This document shows, in pieces, positions 1 through 7,082 of a DNA stretch of 14,427 nt. Both the position numbers and the translations under genes were made by a program. Position 1 is the first letter of the stretch. Each line of letters opens with the position of its first letter. Under the pieces are notes generated by a model. That model was not told the DNA's origin and ran no database searches. It saw only the letters and a program-made list of their open reading frames with translations. The stretch comes from Nitrosotalea sp. (GTDB taxonomy: Archaea; Thermoproteota; Nitrososphaeria; Nitrososphaerales; Nitrosopumilaceae), in assembly GCA_031296345.1 (NCBI GenBank), contig JARLFW010000117.1, positions 1-14,427 of the forward strand. The letters run 5' to 3'.

Positions 1-318
1 ATAGCAAAGATTGCAAAAATTAAGAATACTATGATAATTGGTTCTTCAGATTTTACTCATTACGAACCAAATGATTTTGCTCACGCACAGGATAAATCTC
101 TGATAGAGGCAGTAGTTAGTCTAGATGTAGATAAATTTTACAAAATTTTACAAGAAAAACAGGTTAGTGCGTGTGGGTATGGAGCGATTGCATCTACCAT
201 GATAGCTTGTAAGGAATTGGGGGCGACAAAAGGTATCTTGAACAAATACGCTACCAGTGGCGACATAACAGGCGATAAAAGTTCAGTAGTTGGATATGCA
301 TCGATAGTGTTTGTATGA
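1..318 (+). CDS. MEMO-family protein, C-terminal part (5' end outside window)
   Basis: The reading frame is open from base 1, so this is the last 105 residues of a longer gene (MEMO proteins are usually about 270-300 aa). The segment SSDFTHYE matches the family's SSDFxHW/Y stretch, whose His is an active-site or metal-site residue. SACGYGAI sits where human MEMO1 has its conserved Cys (ICGRHPI). The tail TSGDITGDKSSVVGYAS is typical of the archaeal members. MEMO proteins resemble non-heme iron dioxygenases of the LigB fold; the archaeal function is unsettled. The stop overlaps the start of mevalonate kinase as ATGA, so the two are probably cotranscribed and translationally coupled. An internal ATG at position 31 is not the real start, because conserved sequence lies around it and the frame continues upstream. 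Confidence 0.85.
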   Translation: MAKIAKIKNTMIIGSSDFTHYEPNDFAHAQDKSLIEAVVSLDVDKFYKILQEKQVSACGYGAIASTMIACKELGATKGILNKYATSGDITGDKSSVVGYASIVFV

Positions 319-1268
319 AATCTATTGCATCTGCGCCTGGAAAAATTATCCTTTTCGGAGAACATTTTGTCGTATATGGTATCAAGGCAATACTTTGTTC
401 CATAGATAAGAGAATAACTGTAACTTCACAATTCTTGGATGAAAAGATAATCAGAGTAAGTTCTTCACTGGGAGAATCAGAGATGGAAATAAACTCATTA
501 AATAATTTAGAAAAAGTACCACAAAAATTTATGAAACCATTTTTTTACATAGCAAAGAAAGCCGTAGAAGAGAATTCCACGGCAAAAGGCATTGAGATAA
601 TTTTAGAGTCAGAGATTCCTGCTGGAGTAGGATTAGGTTCGTCATCTGCTGCATGTGTTGCAGCTACAGCTTCAGTCAATGGATTATTTAACAAATTATC
701 AAAAGATGAAGTAGTAAAAAGAGCAATACAGACAGAACGTACTATATTTGAACAGAGTTCGGGGGCAGATTCATCTGTTTCTACATTTGGTGGACTAGTG
801 TCATATGATCTAAAGAACGGATTTAAAAATATCCTATCAAGAAATGATTTGAGTTTCATAATATCCAATTCTGCTCAGATTCACAATACACAGGATGTAG
901 TAAGACAAGTCAGGAATTTTAAAGAAAAAAATGAAGATATGTTTAGGAAATTTTGTGAGCAAGAAATTGACATAGTTAACAATGCAACCGTGGCCTTGAA
1001 AGAAAATGACTTGAATGAATTAGGGTCACTCATGTTAAAAAATCAAGAGTTATTAAAGCAGATAGGAATTTCAACAGAAAAAATTGATCTTCTAGTAAAA
1101 GAGGCAAAGAGAACTTCCTATGGGGCAAAGATAACTGGAGCTGGCGGAGGTGGATGCATTATTTCTCTTGTTGATGATTCAAACAGAGAAAACACTCTAG
1201 ACAATTTAGGAAAAATTTCAGATTGTTTTTTGGCAAAAATAGATTACAATGGACTAGTGTATGCATAA
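315..1268 (+). CDS. mvk: Mevalonate kinase
   Basis: GHMP-family kinase of 317 aa, a normal length for archaeal mevalonate kinase. It phosphorylates mevalonate to mevalonate 5-phosphate with ATP in the cytoplasm, the entry step to isoprenoid ether lipids. Visible motifs are the N-terminal APGKIILFGEHFVVYG (about residues 7-22), the glycine- and serine-rich ATP loop PAGVGLGSSSAA (102-113), the SSGADSSVS segment whose D152 fits the catalytic aspartate, and the C-terminal GHMP motif ITGAGGGG (273-280). The ATG is shared with the upstream MEMO stop in a 4-nt overlap, which fixes the start. Homoserine kinase and other GHMP enzymes are alternatives, but the EHFVVYG motif and the isoprenoid genes downstream support mevalonate kinase. 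Confidence 0.95.
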   Translation: MKSIASAPGKIILFGEHFVVYGIKAILCSIDKRITVTSQFLDEKIIRVSSSLGESEMEINSLNNLEKVPQKFMKPFFYIAKKAVEENSTAKGIEIILESEIPAGVGLGSSSAACVAATASVNGLFNKLSKDEVVKRAIQTERTIFEQSSGADSSVSTFGGLVSYDLKNGFKNILSRNDLSFIISNSAQIHNTQDVVRQVRNFKEKNEDMFRKFCEQEIDIVNNATVALKENDLNELGSLMLKNQELLKQIGISTEKIDLLVKEAKRTSYGAKITGAGGGGCIISLVDDSNRENTLDNLGKISDCFLAKIDYNGLVYA

Positions 1269-1395
1269 AATACTAGATTTAGTTCCAATTACAAATTTTC
1301 AATAATTTACAAGACAAGTATTGTTCAGAAATGAAAACCTAGGTACCACGTATCAACCAAAGAATTTCGTAATCACCATGAATTCAGTGATATAC

Positions 1396-1404
1396 TTTTT
1401 AAAA
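1396..1404 (+). promoter_or_regulatory. TATA-like box for ipk operon
   Basis: TTTTTAAAA, centred about 27 nt upstream of the ATG at 1429. This fits an archaeal TATA box giving a leaderless or nearly leaderless transcript. It lies in the 160-nt gap after mvk. The gap also holds a weak 5-bp inverted repeat (ATCAC/GTGAT, about 1371-1390); I see nothing else in it. Confidence 0.5.
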
Positions 1405-1428
1405 CCGTTCATAGCACTGATAAAAATC

Positions 1429-2169
1429 ATGATCTTGATGAAACTTGGAGGTTCAATAATCACCAATAAAGAAAAGCCGCTGACCCCCAATAGAAATTTA
1501 ATCAGAAAAATTGCGTCAAGTCTCAAAAATGTAGATGAACCTATTGTCATAATACATGGCGGAGGTTCTTTTGGCCATTATTGGTCGGTAAAGTATGATA
1601 TGCATACAAAACCTCAAAAATATAGTATCAAAGGAGTCGCCACTGTAAAAAATTCAATGGTAGAATTAAACAGTATTGTACTAGAGTCATTTCTTGAATC
1701 TGGTCTAAAACCATATTGTTTACCTCCCAGTGATTTTATGATAGGAGACAAGCCACTGGCCAAGAAAGTTAAAGAAATTTCCAATATTGCAAAGACAGGA
1801 TTGATTCCTATTTCTTATGGAGATGCCATGTGGTTTGGGAAAAACAAGTTTTACATCTTGTCTGGAGATAGAATCATGGGAGTTCTTGCCAAGTTGTTAC
1901 GTCCCCGTCTTGCAATTTTTGTTACAAATGTAGATGGAGTATATTCAGATATGAAAAGCAAGAGGCTTTTGAATGAGATTACTAAAGAAATACCGATTAC
2001 TTCAGAAGTAACAATGGATGTAACAGGCGGAATGTCTCGCAAAATAAAGGAAGCTTTTAGCATATCCAAAGGCGGAACGGATGTTTTCTTTGTAAACGGA
2101 AAGATTCCAAAGAGAATAACAAATGCAATAAATGGCAAGAGTTTTGAGGGAACAACATTCAGAGGATAA
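1429..2169 (+). CDS. ipk: Isopentenyl phosphate kinase
   Basis: Amino-acid-kinase-family enzyme of 246 aa that phosphorylates isopentenyl phosphate to isopentenyl diphosphate in the archaeal alternative mevalonate pathway. The N-terminus MILMKLGGSIITNKEKPL carries the family's KLGGS phosphate-binding loop. HGGGSFGH (residues 43-50) contains the His (H50) that defines IPKs. Later, YGDAMW, ILSGDRIMGVLA, TNVDGVYS and DVTGGMSRKI are the nucleotide-binding parts of the fold. The frame extends upstream to a TTG at 1321, but that adds 36 residues unlike the family. The ATG at 1429 gives a canonical N-terminus and lies about 27 nt after a TATA-like box, so it is chosen. Only 3 nt separate its stop from idi, which implies an operon. 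Confidence 0.93.
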   Translation: MILMKLGGSIITNKEKPLTPNRNLIRKIASSLKNVDEPIVIIHGGGSFGHYWSVKYDMHTKPQKYSIKGVATVKNSMVELNSIVLESFLESGLKPYCLPPSDFMIGDKPLAKKVKEISNIAKTGLIPISYGDAMWFGKNKFYILSGDRIMGVLAKLLRPRLAIFVTNVDGVYSDMKSKRLLNEITKEIPITSEVTMDVTGGMSRKIKEAFSISKGGTDVFFVNGKIPKRITNAINGKSFEGTTFRG

Positions 2170-2172
2170 ATT

Positions 2173-2811
2173 ATGGAATATCTAATTCTTGTAGACAGCA
2201 ATGATAATCAAATAGGAACTGAAGAAAAAGTAAAATGTCATTTACCAAACGGAAAACTTCATAGGGCCTTTACAATATTTTTATTCAACAAGGAAGGAAA
2301 GTTATTGCTTACGCAACGAAGCAAGGACAAGATGTTGTGGCCTGGAGATTGGGATGGGACAGTAGCTAGTCATCCAAGACAATCAGAGAACTATATTTCA
2401 TCTGCAGAAAGAAGATTACCTGAGGAATTGGGAGTTACATGCAAATTAGATTATTTACATAAATTTGAGTATCATGTACCATACAAAGATATTGGATCAG
2501 AAAATGAAGTCTGTGGCACTTTAATTGGAATATTAGATGACACTTCCAAAATAAAGCTTGTAGAAGGTGAAATTTCAGATTTTAAGTGGGTTACACTGGA
2601 AGAATTATTATCAGAGATAAAGAATTCGCCACATATTTTTTGCCCATGGTTACTAGTTGCATTGTATTTCATACCAGAGTCAAGTCAAAATATCAATGAC
2701 AAACATAAAGAAATTCTCAAGATGTGGAATAGAGATGATCTTAAGAGTAAACTTGAAGAATCATTAAAACATCATTTTCCAGATCACAAATGGGAGCTAA
2801 AAAAAGAATGA
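2173..2811 (+). CDS. idi: Isopentenyl-diphosphate delta-isomerase, type 1 (Nudix), with Ala at the usual catalytic Cys
   Basis: A 212-aa Nudix-fold isomerase interconverting IPP and DMAPP, using divalent metals in the cytoplasm. Matching it by eye to E. coli Idi, the metal ligands H23, H30 and H67 and the pair E110/E112 in SENEVC are present, as are the LFNKEGKLLLTQRS and RRLPEELGV (Nudix helix) segments. The expected catalytic cysteine (E. coli Cys67, in VCGHP) falls in WDGTVASHP and is Ala65 (codon 2365-2367). This may define an archaeal subfamily rather than a dead enzyme, since everything else is intact. The gene is 3 nt after ipk, and its stop overlaps the idsA start by ATGA, which places it squarely in the isoprenoid operon. 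Confidence 0.9.
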   Translation: MEYLILVDSNDNQIGTEEKVKCHLPNGKLHRAFTIFLFNKEGKLLLTQRSKDKMLWPGDWDGTVASHPRQSENYISSAERRLPEELGVTCKLDYLHKFEYHVPYKDIGSENEVCGTLIGILDDTSKIKLVEGEISDFKWVTLEELLSEIKNSPHIFCPWLLVALYFIPESSQNINDKHKEILKMWNRDDLKSKLEESLKHHFPDHKWELKKE

Positions 2812-3791
2812 AATTAGAAACACTAACAAAAACTGCATCCACGATAGACTCATTTCTCTCATCAAGACTGTCTGGAGAACCTAGAGATCTATACCAAGCA
2901 GCAAGTTATTTGATTGATCACGGAGGAAAAAGATTGAGACCATACATGGTCATAAAAAGCTGCCAACTCTTAGGGGGGACTGTAAAGCAGGCCATACCTG
3001 CAGCTGCCGCAATTGAAATGATACATAATTTCACATTGGTCCACGATGATATCATGGATAATGATGAAGTAAGGCATGGTGTACCTACAGTTCACGTGAA
3101 ATTTGGAATTCCAATTGGAATTCTTGCAGGTGATTTATTATTTTCAAGGGCATTTGAAACTATTTCAAAACCTTATCTGCGCAAGTCAAAAGAAATTGGC
3201 ATGAATCTTGTTACCACATTAGCAAAGGCATGTACAGATGTGTGTGAGGGTCAAGCACTTGATATCAGCATGGCAAAATCAAATAAAATTCCAAATGAAA
3301 GTCAATATATCAAGATGATTGAGAAAAAAACATCGTCATTATTTATAGCGTCCTGTGCAATGGGAGCAATAACTGCAAACAAAAATTTGTCTGACGTTAC
3401 AAGATTGGCTACATTTGGAAGAAATCTGGGAATTGCTTTTCAGATAATCGATGATCTAATTGGGGTAATAGGGGATCCCAAGATTACAAAAAAACCCGTA
3501 GGAAACGATATCAGAGAAGGAAAAAAATCACTTCCAATTTTAATGGCAATTAAAAAAGCAAGCAATCAAGAAAAAAAGATAATTCTCAATGCATTTGGTA
3601 ATTCAGCTGTTTCAAAAAGCGAAGTAGAAAGAGCCGTTTCTACAATTTCTGCTCTAGGCATAGAAAAAATAATAAAACAAAAGGCAACATGTCATTCCAA
3701 CACAGCCAAGAAATCCATATCAGTATATGATGGACCTGCAAAAAAAGAACTGCTCTCTTTGCTTGATTTTGTTGTAGAGAGGAGTCTTTAG
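2808..3791 (+). CDS. idsA: Polyprenyl diphosphate synthase, probably geranylgeranyl diphosphate synthase
   Basis: A trans-prenyl transferase of 327 aa that condenses IPP onto DMAPP, GPP and FPP to supply C20 chains for archaeal ether lipids. The substrate motif GGKRLRP (39-45) and the first aspartate-rich motif HDDIMD (residues 79-84) are clear. The second appears as FQIIDDLIG. Phe and Thr lie five and four positions before the first motif (FTLVHDD). The same arrangement is known in Sulfolobus GGPP synthase, so a C20 product is likely. The start is taken as the ATG at 2808, which overlaps the idi stop as ATGA; an in-frame ATG at 2790 would add six residues (MGAKKR). The stop abuts the GluRS start with no gap. 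Confidence 0.92.
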   Translation: MKLETLTKTASTIDSFLSSRLSGEPRDLYQAASYLIDHGGKRLRPYMVIKSCQLLGGTVKQAIPAAAAIEMIHNFTLVHDDIMDNDEVRHGVPTVHVKFGIPIGILAGDLLFSRAFETISKPYLRKSKEIGMNLVTTLAKACTDVCEGQALDISMAKSNKIPNESQYIKMIEKKTSSLFIASCAMGAITANKNLSDVTRLATFGRNLGIAFQIIDDLIGVIGDPKITKKPVGNDIREGKKSLPILMAIKKASNQEKKIILNAFGNSAVSKSEVERAVSTISALGIEKIIKQKATCHSNTAKKSISVYDGPAKKELLSLLDFVVERSL

Positions 3792-5498
3792 TTGGACGAT
3801 GAATTAAAAAGAGTAATTCGGGGAATTGCTCTTCTTAATGCATCCGAGCATGATGGAAAGACCAGAAATGATTCAATCATTTCCAAAGTAATTGGTACTA
3901 AACCAGAACTTCGTTCCAGAATAAAGGACATCATTCCACTTATTTCACAAGAAGTAATTGATGTTAACAAATTATCAGTAGAAACCCAAAAAGAGGAACT
4001 TGCAAACAAATATCCAGAATTACTTGTAGTAAAACCAAAACATGAGAGAATAGGTCTTCCACCTCTTGAGGGGGCAGAGCAAGGTAATGTAATTACACGA
4101 TTTCCTCCTGAACCCAACGGATATCCTCACATTGGACATGCAAAGGCATCGATAATTGATGAGGAGTATGCAAAAATGTATGGAGGTAAACTCATTTTAA
4201 GATTTGATGATACAAATCCAGAGAAGGAACGTCTAGAGTACTATGCAGCAATCAAGGTTGGTCTTGATTGGCTTGGTGTAAAATATGATCTTGTAAAAAA
4301 TACATCTGATGACATGGAAATAATTTACAAAAAAGCTAGAGAAATCATAGATTTGGGTCATGCGTATGTTTGTACATGCGATAAAGAAACAATTAGCAAG
4401 AACAGAAGAGAGATGTTATCCTGTAAGTGTAGAGCAGGAGATCTAAATCAAAATGTCACTCGCTGGAATAAAATGTTTGATAAATTCAAACCTGGAGAGG
4501 CCATTGTCAGATTTCGTGGAGATATGAATTCAGATAATACAGTTATGCGAGATCCAACCTTATTAAGAATAATAGATGAATCACACCCAATCCATAAGGA
4601 CAAGTACAGAGTTTGGCCAAACTATGATTTTGCAGTTTCCATAGAAGATAGCATTGATGGAATTACTCATGCATTTAGAACTAAAGAGTATGAATTACGA
4701 ACTGAGCTGTATTACAAACTTTTAGACATACTTGGTATGCGTAAACCAAAGATGATGGAGTTTTCAAGGTTAGAGTTTGAAGGAATGCCTGTTTCCAAAA
4801 GAGTGCTAAAACCTCTAGTAGAAGAGGGAAAAGTATCTGGATTTGATGATCCCAGACTCCCTACTCTTGAAGGATTACGTAGAAGAGGTATAGTTCCTGA
4901 AGCCATTAGAAAATTTGTCATTTCTCTTGGCTTTACTAAATCAGATACTTTACCACCATTTGAGACACTTGAATCATTTAATCGAAAAATAATAGACCCT
5001 ACAAGTGTAAGATTATTCATCGTTTTCGAACCAGTAAAATTAACAGTGATCAACAACAATCTTACCGAGATTGAGATTCCAAATCATCCACAAAATGACA
5101 TGGGTAAAAGGAAAATTAAGATAGATGGAAATTTTTTCATACCTGGCAATGATGCCAATACATTGAAGATTGGTGATGAAGCAAGATTGTTAGAATTATA
5201 CAACATAAAAATTACAAAGATAGGTTCAGAAATACAAGGAGCGATTACCAGCAGTAATTACAAATCAGATATTCCTAAAATTCAATGGATCCCAAGAAAT
5301 AATCCAGTAAACATCGAAGTCTTGATACCAAATATACTCTTCATAAATGACCAATTTAATGAAAATAGTCTAGAAGTTAAACAAGGTATCACCGAACAAT
5401 ACTACTTAGAGTTAAATGTGGGAGCAGAAATTCAGTTCATGAGATTCGGATATTGCAGAAAAGATTCTGCGAATCAGGCGATATACACTCACAAGTGA
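3792..5498 (+). CDS. gltX: Glutamyl-tRNA synthetase, archaeal type
   Basis: Class I aminoacyl-tRNA synthetase of 568 aa, normal for the archaeal GluRS/GlnRS-like family. It charges tRNA-Glu, and in archaea normally also tRNA-Gln before transamidation. FPPEPNGYPHIGHAKA carries the HIGH motif at 113-116, LRFDDTNP follows, and MPVSKR (332-337) is the KMSKS equivalent. C194-x-C196 and C211-x-C213 look like a zinc site in the insertion. The N-terminal 90 residues are the archaeal extension, and the C-terminus is the beta-barrel anticodon domain of the GlnRS type. The start is TTG directly after the idsA TAG (zero gap), so it probably depends on coupling to upstream translation. A GlnRS is less likely, because archaea generally lack it. 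Confidence 0.94.
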   Translation: MDDELKRVIRGIALLNASEHDGKTRNDSIISKVIGTKPELRSRIKDIIPLISQEVIDVNKLSVETQKEELANKYPELLVVKPKHERIGLPPLEGAEQGNVITRFPPEPNGYPHIGHAKASIIDEEYAKMYGGKLILRFDDTNPEKERLEYYAAIKVGLDWLGVKYDLVKNTSDDMEIIYKKAREIIDLGHAYVCTCDKETISKNRREMLSCKCRAGDLNQNVTRWNKMFDKFKPGEAIVRFRGDMNSDNTVMRDPTLLRIIDESHPIHKDKYRVWPNYDFAVSIEDSIDGITHAFRTKEYELRTELYYKLLDILGMRKPKMMEFSRLEFEGMPVSKRVLKPLVEEGKVSGFDDPRLPTLEGLRRRGIVPEAIRKFVISLGFTKSDTLPPFETLESFNRKIIDPTSVRLFIVFEPVKLTVINNNLTEIEIPNHPQNDMGKRKIKIDGNFFIPGNDANTLKIGDEARLLELYNIKITKIGSEIQGAITSSNYKSDIPKIQWIPRNNPVNIEVLIPNILFINDQFNENSLEVKQGITEQYYLELNVGAEIQFMRFGYCRKDSANQAIYTHK

Positions 5499-5503
5499 AG
5501 AAA

Positions 5504-6364
5504 ATGAAGATTGCAAGATTACTTAGACAAAATATTGAAACATATGCTATTGTTAATGGCGAAAAAGTTTTGACAAGAGAAAGTATGACATCACAGACTG
5601 GAATTCCCATACCACAAAGTATCAAAGATTTTTTATTTGATGGATGGTATGATGAAATAAAGACTAACGCAAAAAATCTAAATTATAATGAGAACTTGTC
5701 TGATTTTAAATTTCTTCCACCTATCCCAAATCCATCTAAAATAATTTGTTTGGCATTTAATTACAAAGATCATGCAAAAGAGCAAAATTTGATTCCACCA
5801 GATGAGCCGGCCATAGTTATCAAACCAAGAACAACGCTCAATGGAGCTACATCAGACATAGTTTGTCCTTCATTTGTCTCAAAGCTTGATTATGAAATCG
5901 AGCTTGCTGTGATAATTGGCAAGGACTGTAAGAACATATCAGAAAAAGAGGCAAAGGAAGCAGTTTTTGGATACATGGTTCTAAACGACGCATCTGCACG
6001 AGACATACAAGCAAAGGACAAACAGTTTACCAGAGCAAAGGGTTTTGATACTTTTGCACCTTGTGGTCCTTGGATAACTACTGCAGATGAAATACCTGAT
6101 CCACAGAATCTCAAAATGATGACCAAAGTAAATGGAGACATTAGACAGAATTCTTCAACATCAAATATGCATCTAAAGGTCTATTCCATTGTATCATTGC
6201 TAAGCAAAGCAATGACATTGGAAAAAGGTGATATCATATCCACCGGTACTCCTGCAGGAGTCATGCTCAACAAGCCAGATGCGGTCTTTTTGAAGGATGG
6301 TGACAAGATAGAGATGGAAATAGAAAATCTTGGTAAGCTGCAAAATACTGTAAAATTTGTTTAA
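5504..6364 (+). CDS. Fumarylacetoacetate hydrolase family protein (FAHD1-like)
   Basis: A 286-aa FAH-superfamily enzyme. Residues 1-70 form a variable N-terminal domain; from about 78 the FAH fold follows: ICLAFNYKDHAKEQN with H90 and E93 (the FAHD1 catalytic His-Glu pair), IKPRTTLNG, then DYEIELAVIIGK with metal ligands E131 and E133, NDASARD with D162, and GFDTFAPCGPW and STGTPAGV near the end. Relatives act as acylpyruvate hydrolase, oxaloacetate decarboxylase or 2-hydroxyhepta-2,4-diene-1,7-dioate isomerase; the substrate here cannot be read from sequence. The ATG at 5504 lies 5 nt after the GluRS stop. An in-frame upstream start at 5453 would overlap gltX and adds 17 non-family residues. 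This is probably the last gene of the ipk operon. Confidence 0.88.
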   Translation: MKIARLLRQNIETYAIVNGEKVLTRESMTSQTGIPIPQSIKDFLFDGWYDEIKTNAKNLNYNENLSDFKFLPPIPNPSKIICLAFNYKDHAKEQNLIPPDEPAIVIKPRTTLNGATSDIVCPSFVSKLDYEIELAVIIGKDCKNISEKEAKEAVFGYMVLNDASARDIQAKDKQFTRAKGFDTFAPCGPWITTADEIPDPQNLKMMTKVNGDIRQNSSTSNMHLKVYSIVSLLSKAMTLEKGDIISTGTPAGVMLNKPDAVFLKDGDKIEMEIENLGKLQNTVKFV

Positions 6365-6420
6365 TTCAAGATTCTGAAGTTCTAGAATTGGCATTAAAAT
6401 TATTAAGAGTTCAAGATTCT
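6365..6420. repeat. Short direct repeat TTCAAGATTCT (two copies)
   Basis: The 11-mer occurs at 6365-6375 and 6410-6420, flanking the TATA-like box of the Rieske gene, with a small palindrome TTCTAGAA at 6380-6387 between them. It could be a pair of regulator half-sites, a remnant of a small duplication, or chance in AT-rich DNA. Confidence 0.35.
6393..6403 (+). promoter_or_regulatory. TATA-like box for Rieske gene
   Basis: TTAAAATTAT and flanking bases, centred about 30 nt before the ATG at 6429. This is compatible with a short or absent leader. It suggests the Rieske gene is transcribed separately from the operon ending at 6364. Confidence 0.35.
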
Positions 6421-6428
6421 CATCAGGC

Positions 6429-6737
6429 ATGGGGAAAATAATTGTTGGAAAAGTAAGCGATTTCATTCCAGGTAAAATGCAGAAGATTACAATAGATGGT
6501 AAAGATGTACTTGTTGCAAATATCGACGGAACTTATTATGCAATTAATGATACATGTACGCATGCAGGAGCAAGTCTTTCTGAAGGAAGTTTGGATGGAA
6601 CAGTTGTAACATGTGGATGGCATGGAGCAAAATTTGATTGTAAAACAGGTAAGCTTTCTTCTTTTCCTGCCAAGATAAAAGACCTGAATTCGTATAAAGT
6701 AGTAGTAGAATCAGAAAATATCTTTGTAGAAGTATAA
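6429..6737 (+). CDS. Rieske [2Fe-2S] ferredoxin
   Basis: A 102-aa protein that is a single Rieske domain. The cluster ligands are C43-x-H45 in DTCTHAGASL and C62-xx-H65 in TCGWHGAKF, spaced as in the ferredoxin components of aromatic dioxygenases and NirD-type proteins. There is no signal peptide or membrane anchor, so it should be a soluble cytoplasmic electron carrier, unlike the anchored Rieske subunit of a bc1-type complex. The mature loop lacks the extra disulfide cysteines of bc1 Rieske proteins; one additional Cys (C71) follows the second ligand pair. No oxygenase or reductase partner is next to it, so its electron acceptor is unknown. The ATG start gives a compact N-terminus (MGKIIVGKVSDF) that matches the domain boundary. 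Confidence 0.92.
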   Translation: MGKIIVGKVSDFIPGKMQKITIDGKDVLVANIDGTYYAINDTCTHAGASLSEGSLDGTVVTCGWHGAKFDCKTGKLSSFPAKIKDLNSYKVVVESENIFVEV

Positions 6738-6743
6738 TGCAAA

Positions 6744-6755
6744 CTTTATAAAATA
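6744..6755 (+). promoter_or_regulatory. TATA box for UPF0147 gene
   Basis: CTTTATAAAATA is the cleanest TATA box in the window. Its centre predicts transcription start near 6775-6777, giving an 8-10 nt leader to the ATG at 6785, or near-leaderless initiation at the TTG at 6773. Confidence 0.6.
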
Positions 6756-6784
6756 AGCTCAATTAGCATAGCTTGGATGTTACA

Positions 6785-7057
6785 ATGGTCGAAAAAAATG
6801 ATCCAAATACTGACACTTTAAACATAGCCATTACTACTCTAGTTGAAATTGCAGCAAATCCTTCTACTCCAAGAAACATCAAGAAAGATTTGACAGAATT
6901 AATTGTAGAGTTAAAAAAGCAAAATTCTCCAGTTTCGGTAAGAGCAGCAAATGCCATAAGCGCTCTTGATGAGATATCCCAAGACCCTAACATGCCATCA
7001 TACGTCAGAGTTACATTATGGCAGGCAGTTTCTGCCCTAGAAAGAATAAGAGAATAA
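6785..7057 (+). CDS. UPF0147 family protein
   Basis: A 90-aa, all-helical archaeal protein of the uncharacterised UPF0147 family. Typical features are the repeat-like helices IAANPSTPRNIKKDL and ISQDPNMPSYVRVTLW, each with a xNPxxPxxxR pattern, and the central SPVSVRAANAISALDE. The two copies of the pattern suggest an internal duplication of a helical hairpin. The function is unknown; the family is widespread and small in archaea. The start is taken as ATG 6785 (MVEKNDPN). A TTG at 6773 in frame would add MDVT and cannot be excluded, because the TATA box fits either. The gene appears monocistronic, with the next promoter overlapping its stop. Confidence 0.85.
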   Translation: MVEKNDPNTDTLNIAITTLVEIAANPSTPRNIKKDLTELIVELKKQNSPVSVRAANAISALDEISQDPNMPSYVRVTLWQAVSALERIRE

Positions 7058-7063
7058 ATTTAG
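7054..7063 (+). promoter_or_regulatory. TATA-like box overlapping UPF0147 stop
   Basis: ATAAATTTAG overlaps the TAA of the UPF0147 gene. It is centred about 26 nt before the GTG at 7083, so that GTG would begin a leaderless message. A short AGTG/CACT inverted repeat (7062-7077) lies just downstream. Confidence 0.45.
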
Positions 7064-7082
7064 TGTAGATTATCACTATTTA

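Noticed and set aside
545..868. 107-codon - strand frame inside mevalonate kinase
   Set aside because: It is antisense to the GHMP motifs and has no family features.
1321..1428. In-frame N-terminal extension of isopentenyl phosphate kinase from TTG 1321
   Set aside because: The added 36 residues do not resemble the family, and a TATA-like box lies inside the extension about 27 nt before the canonical ATG.
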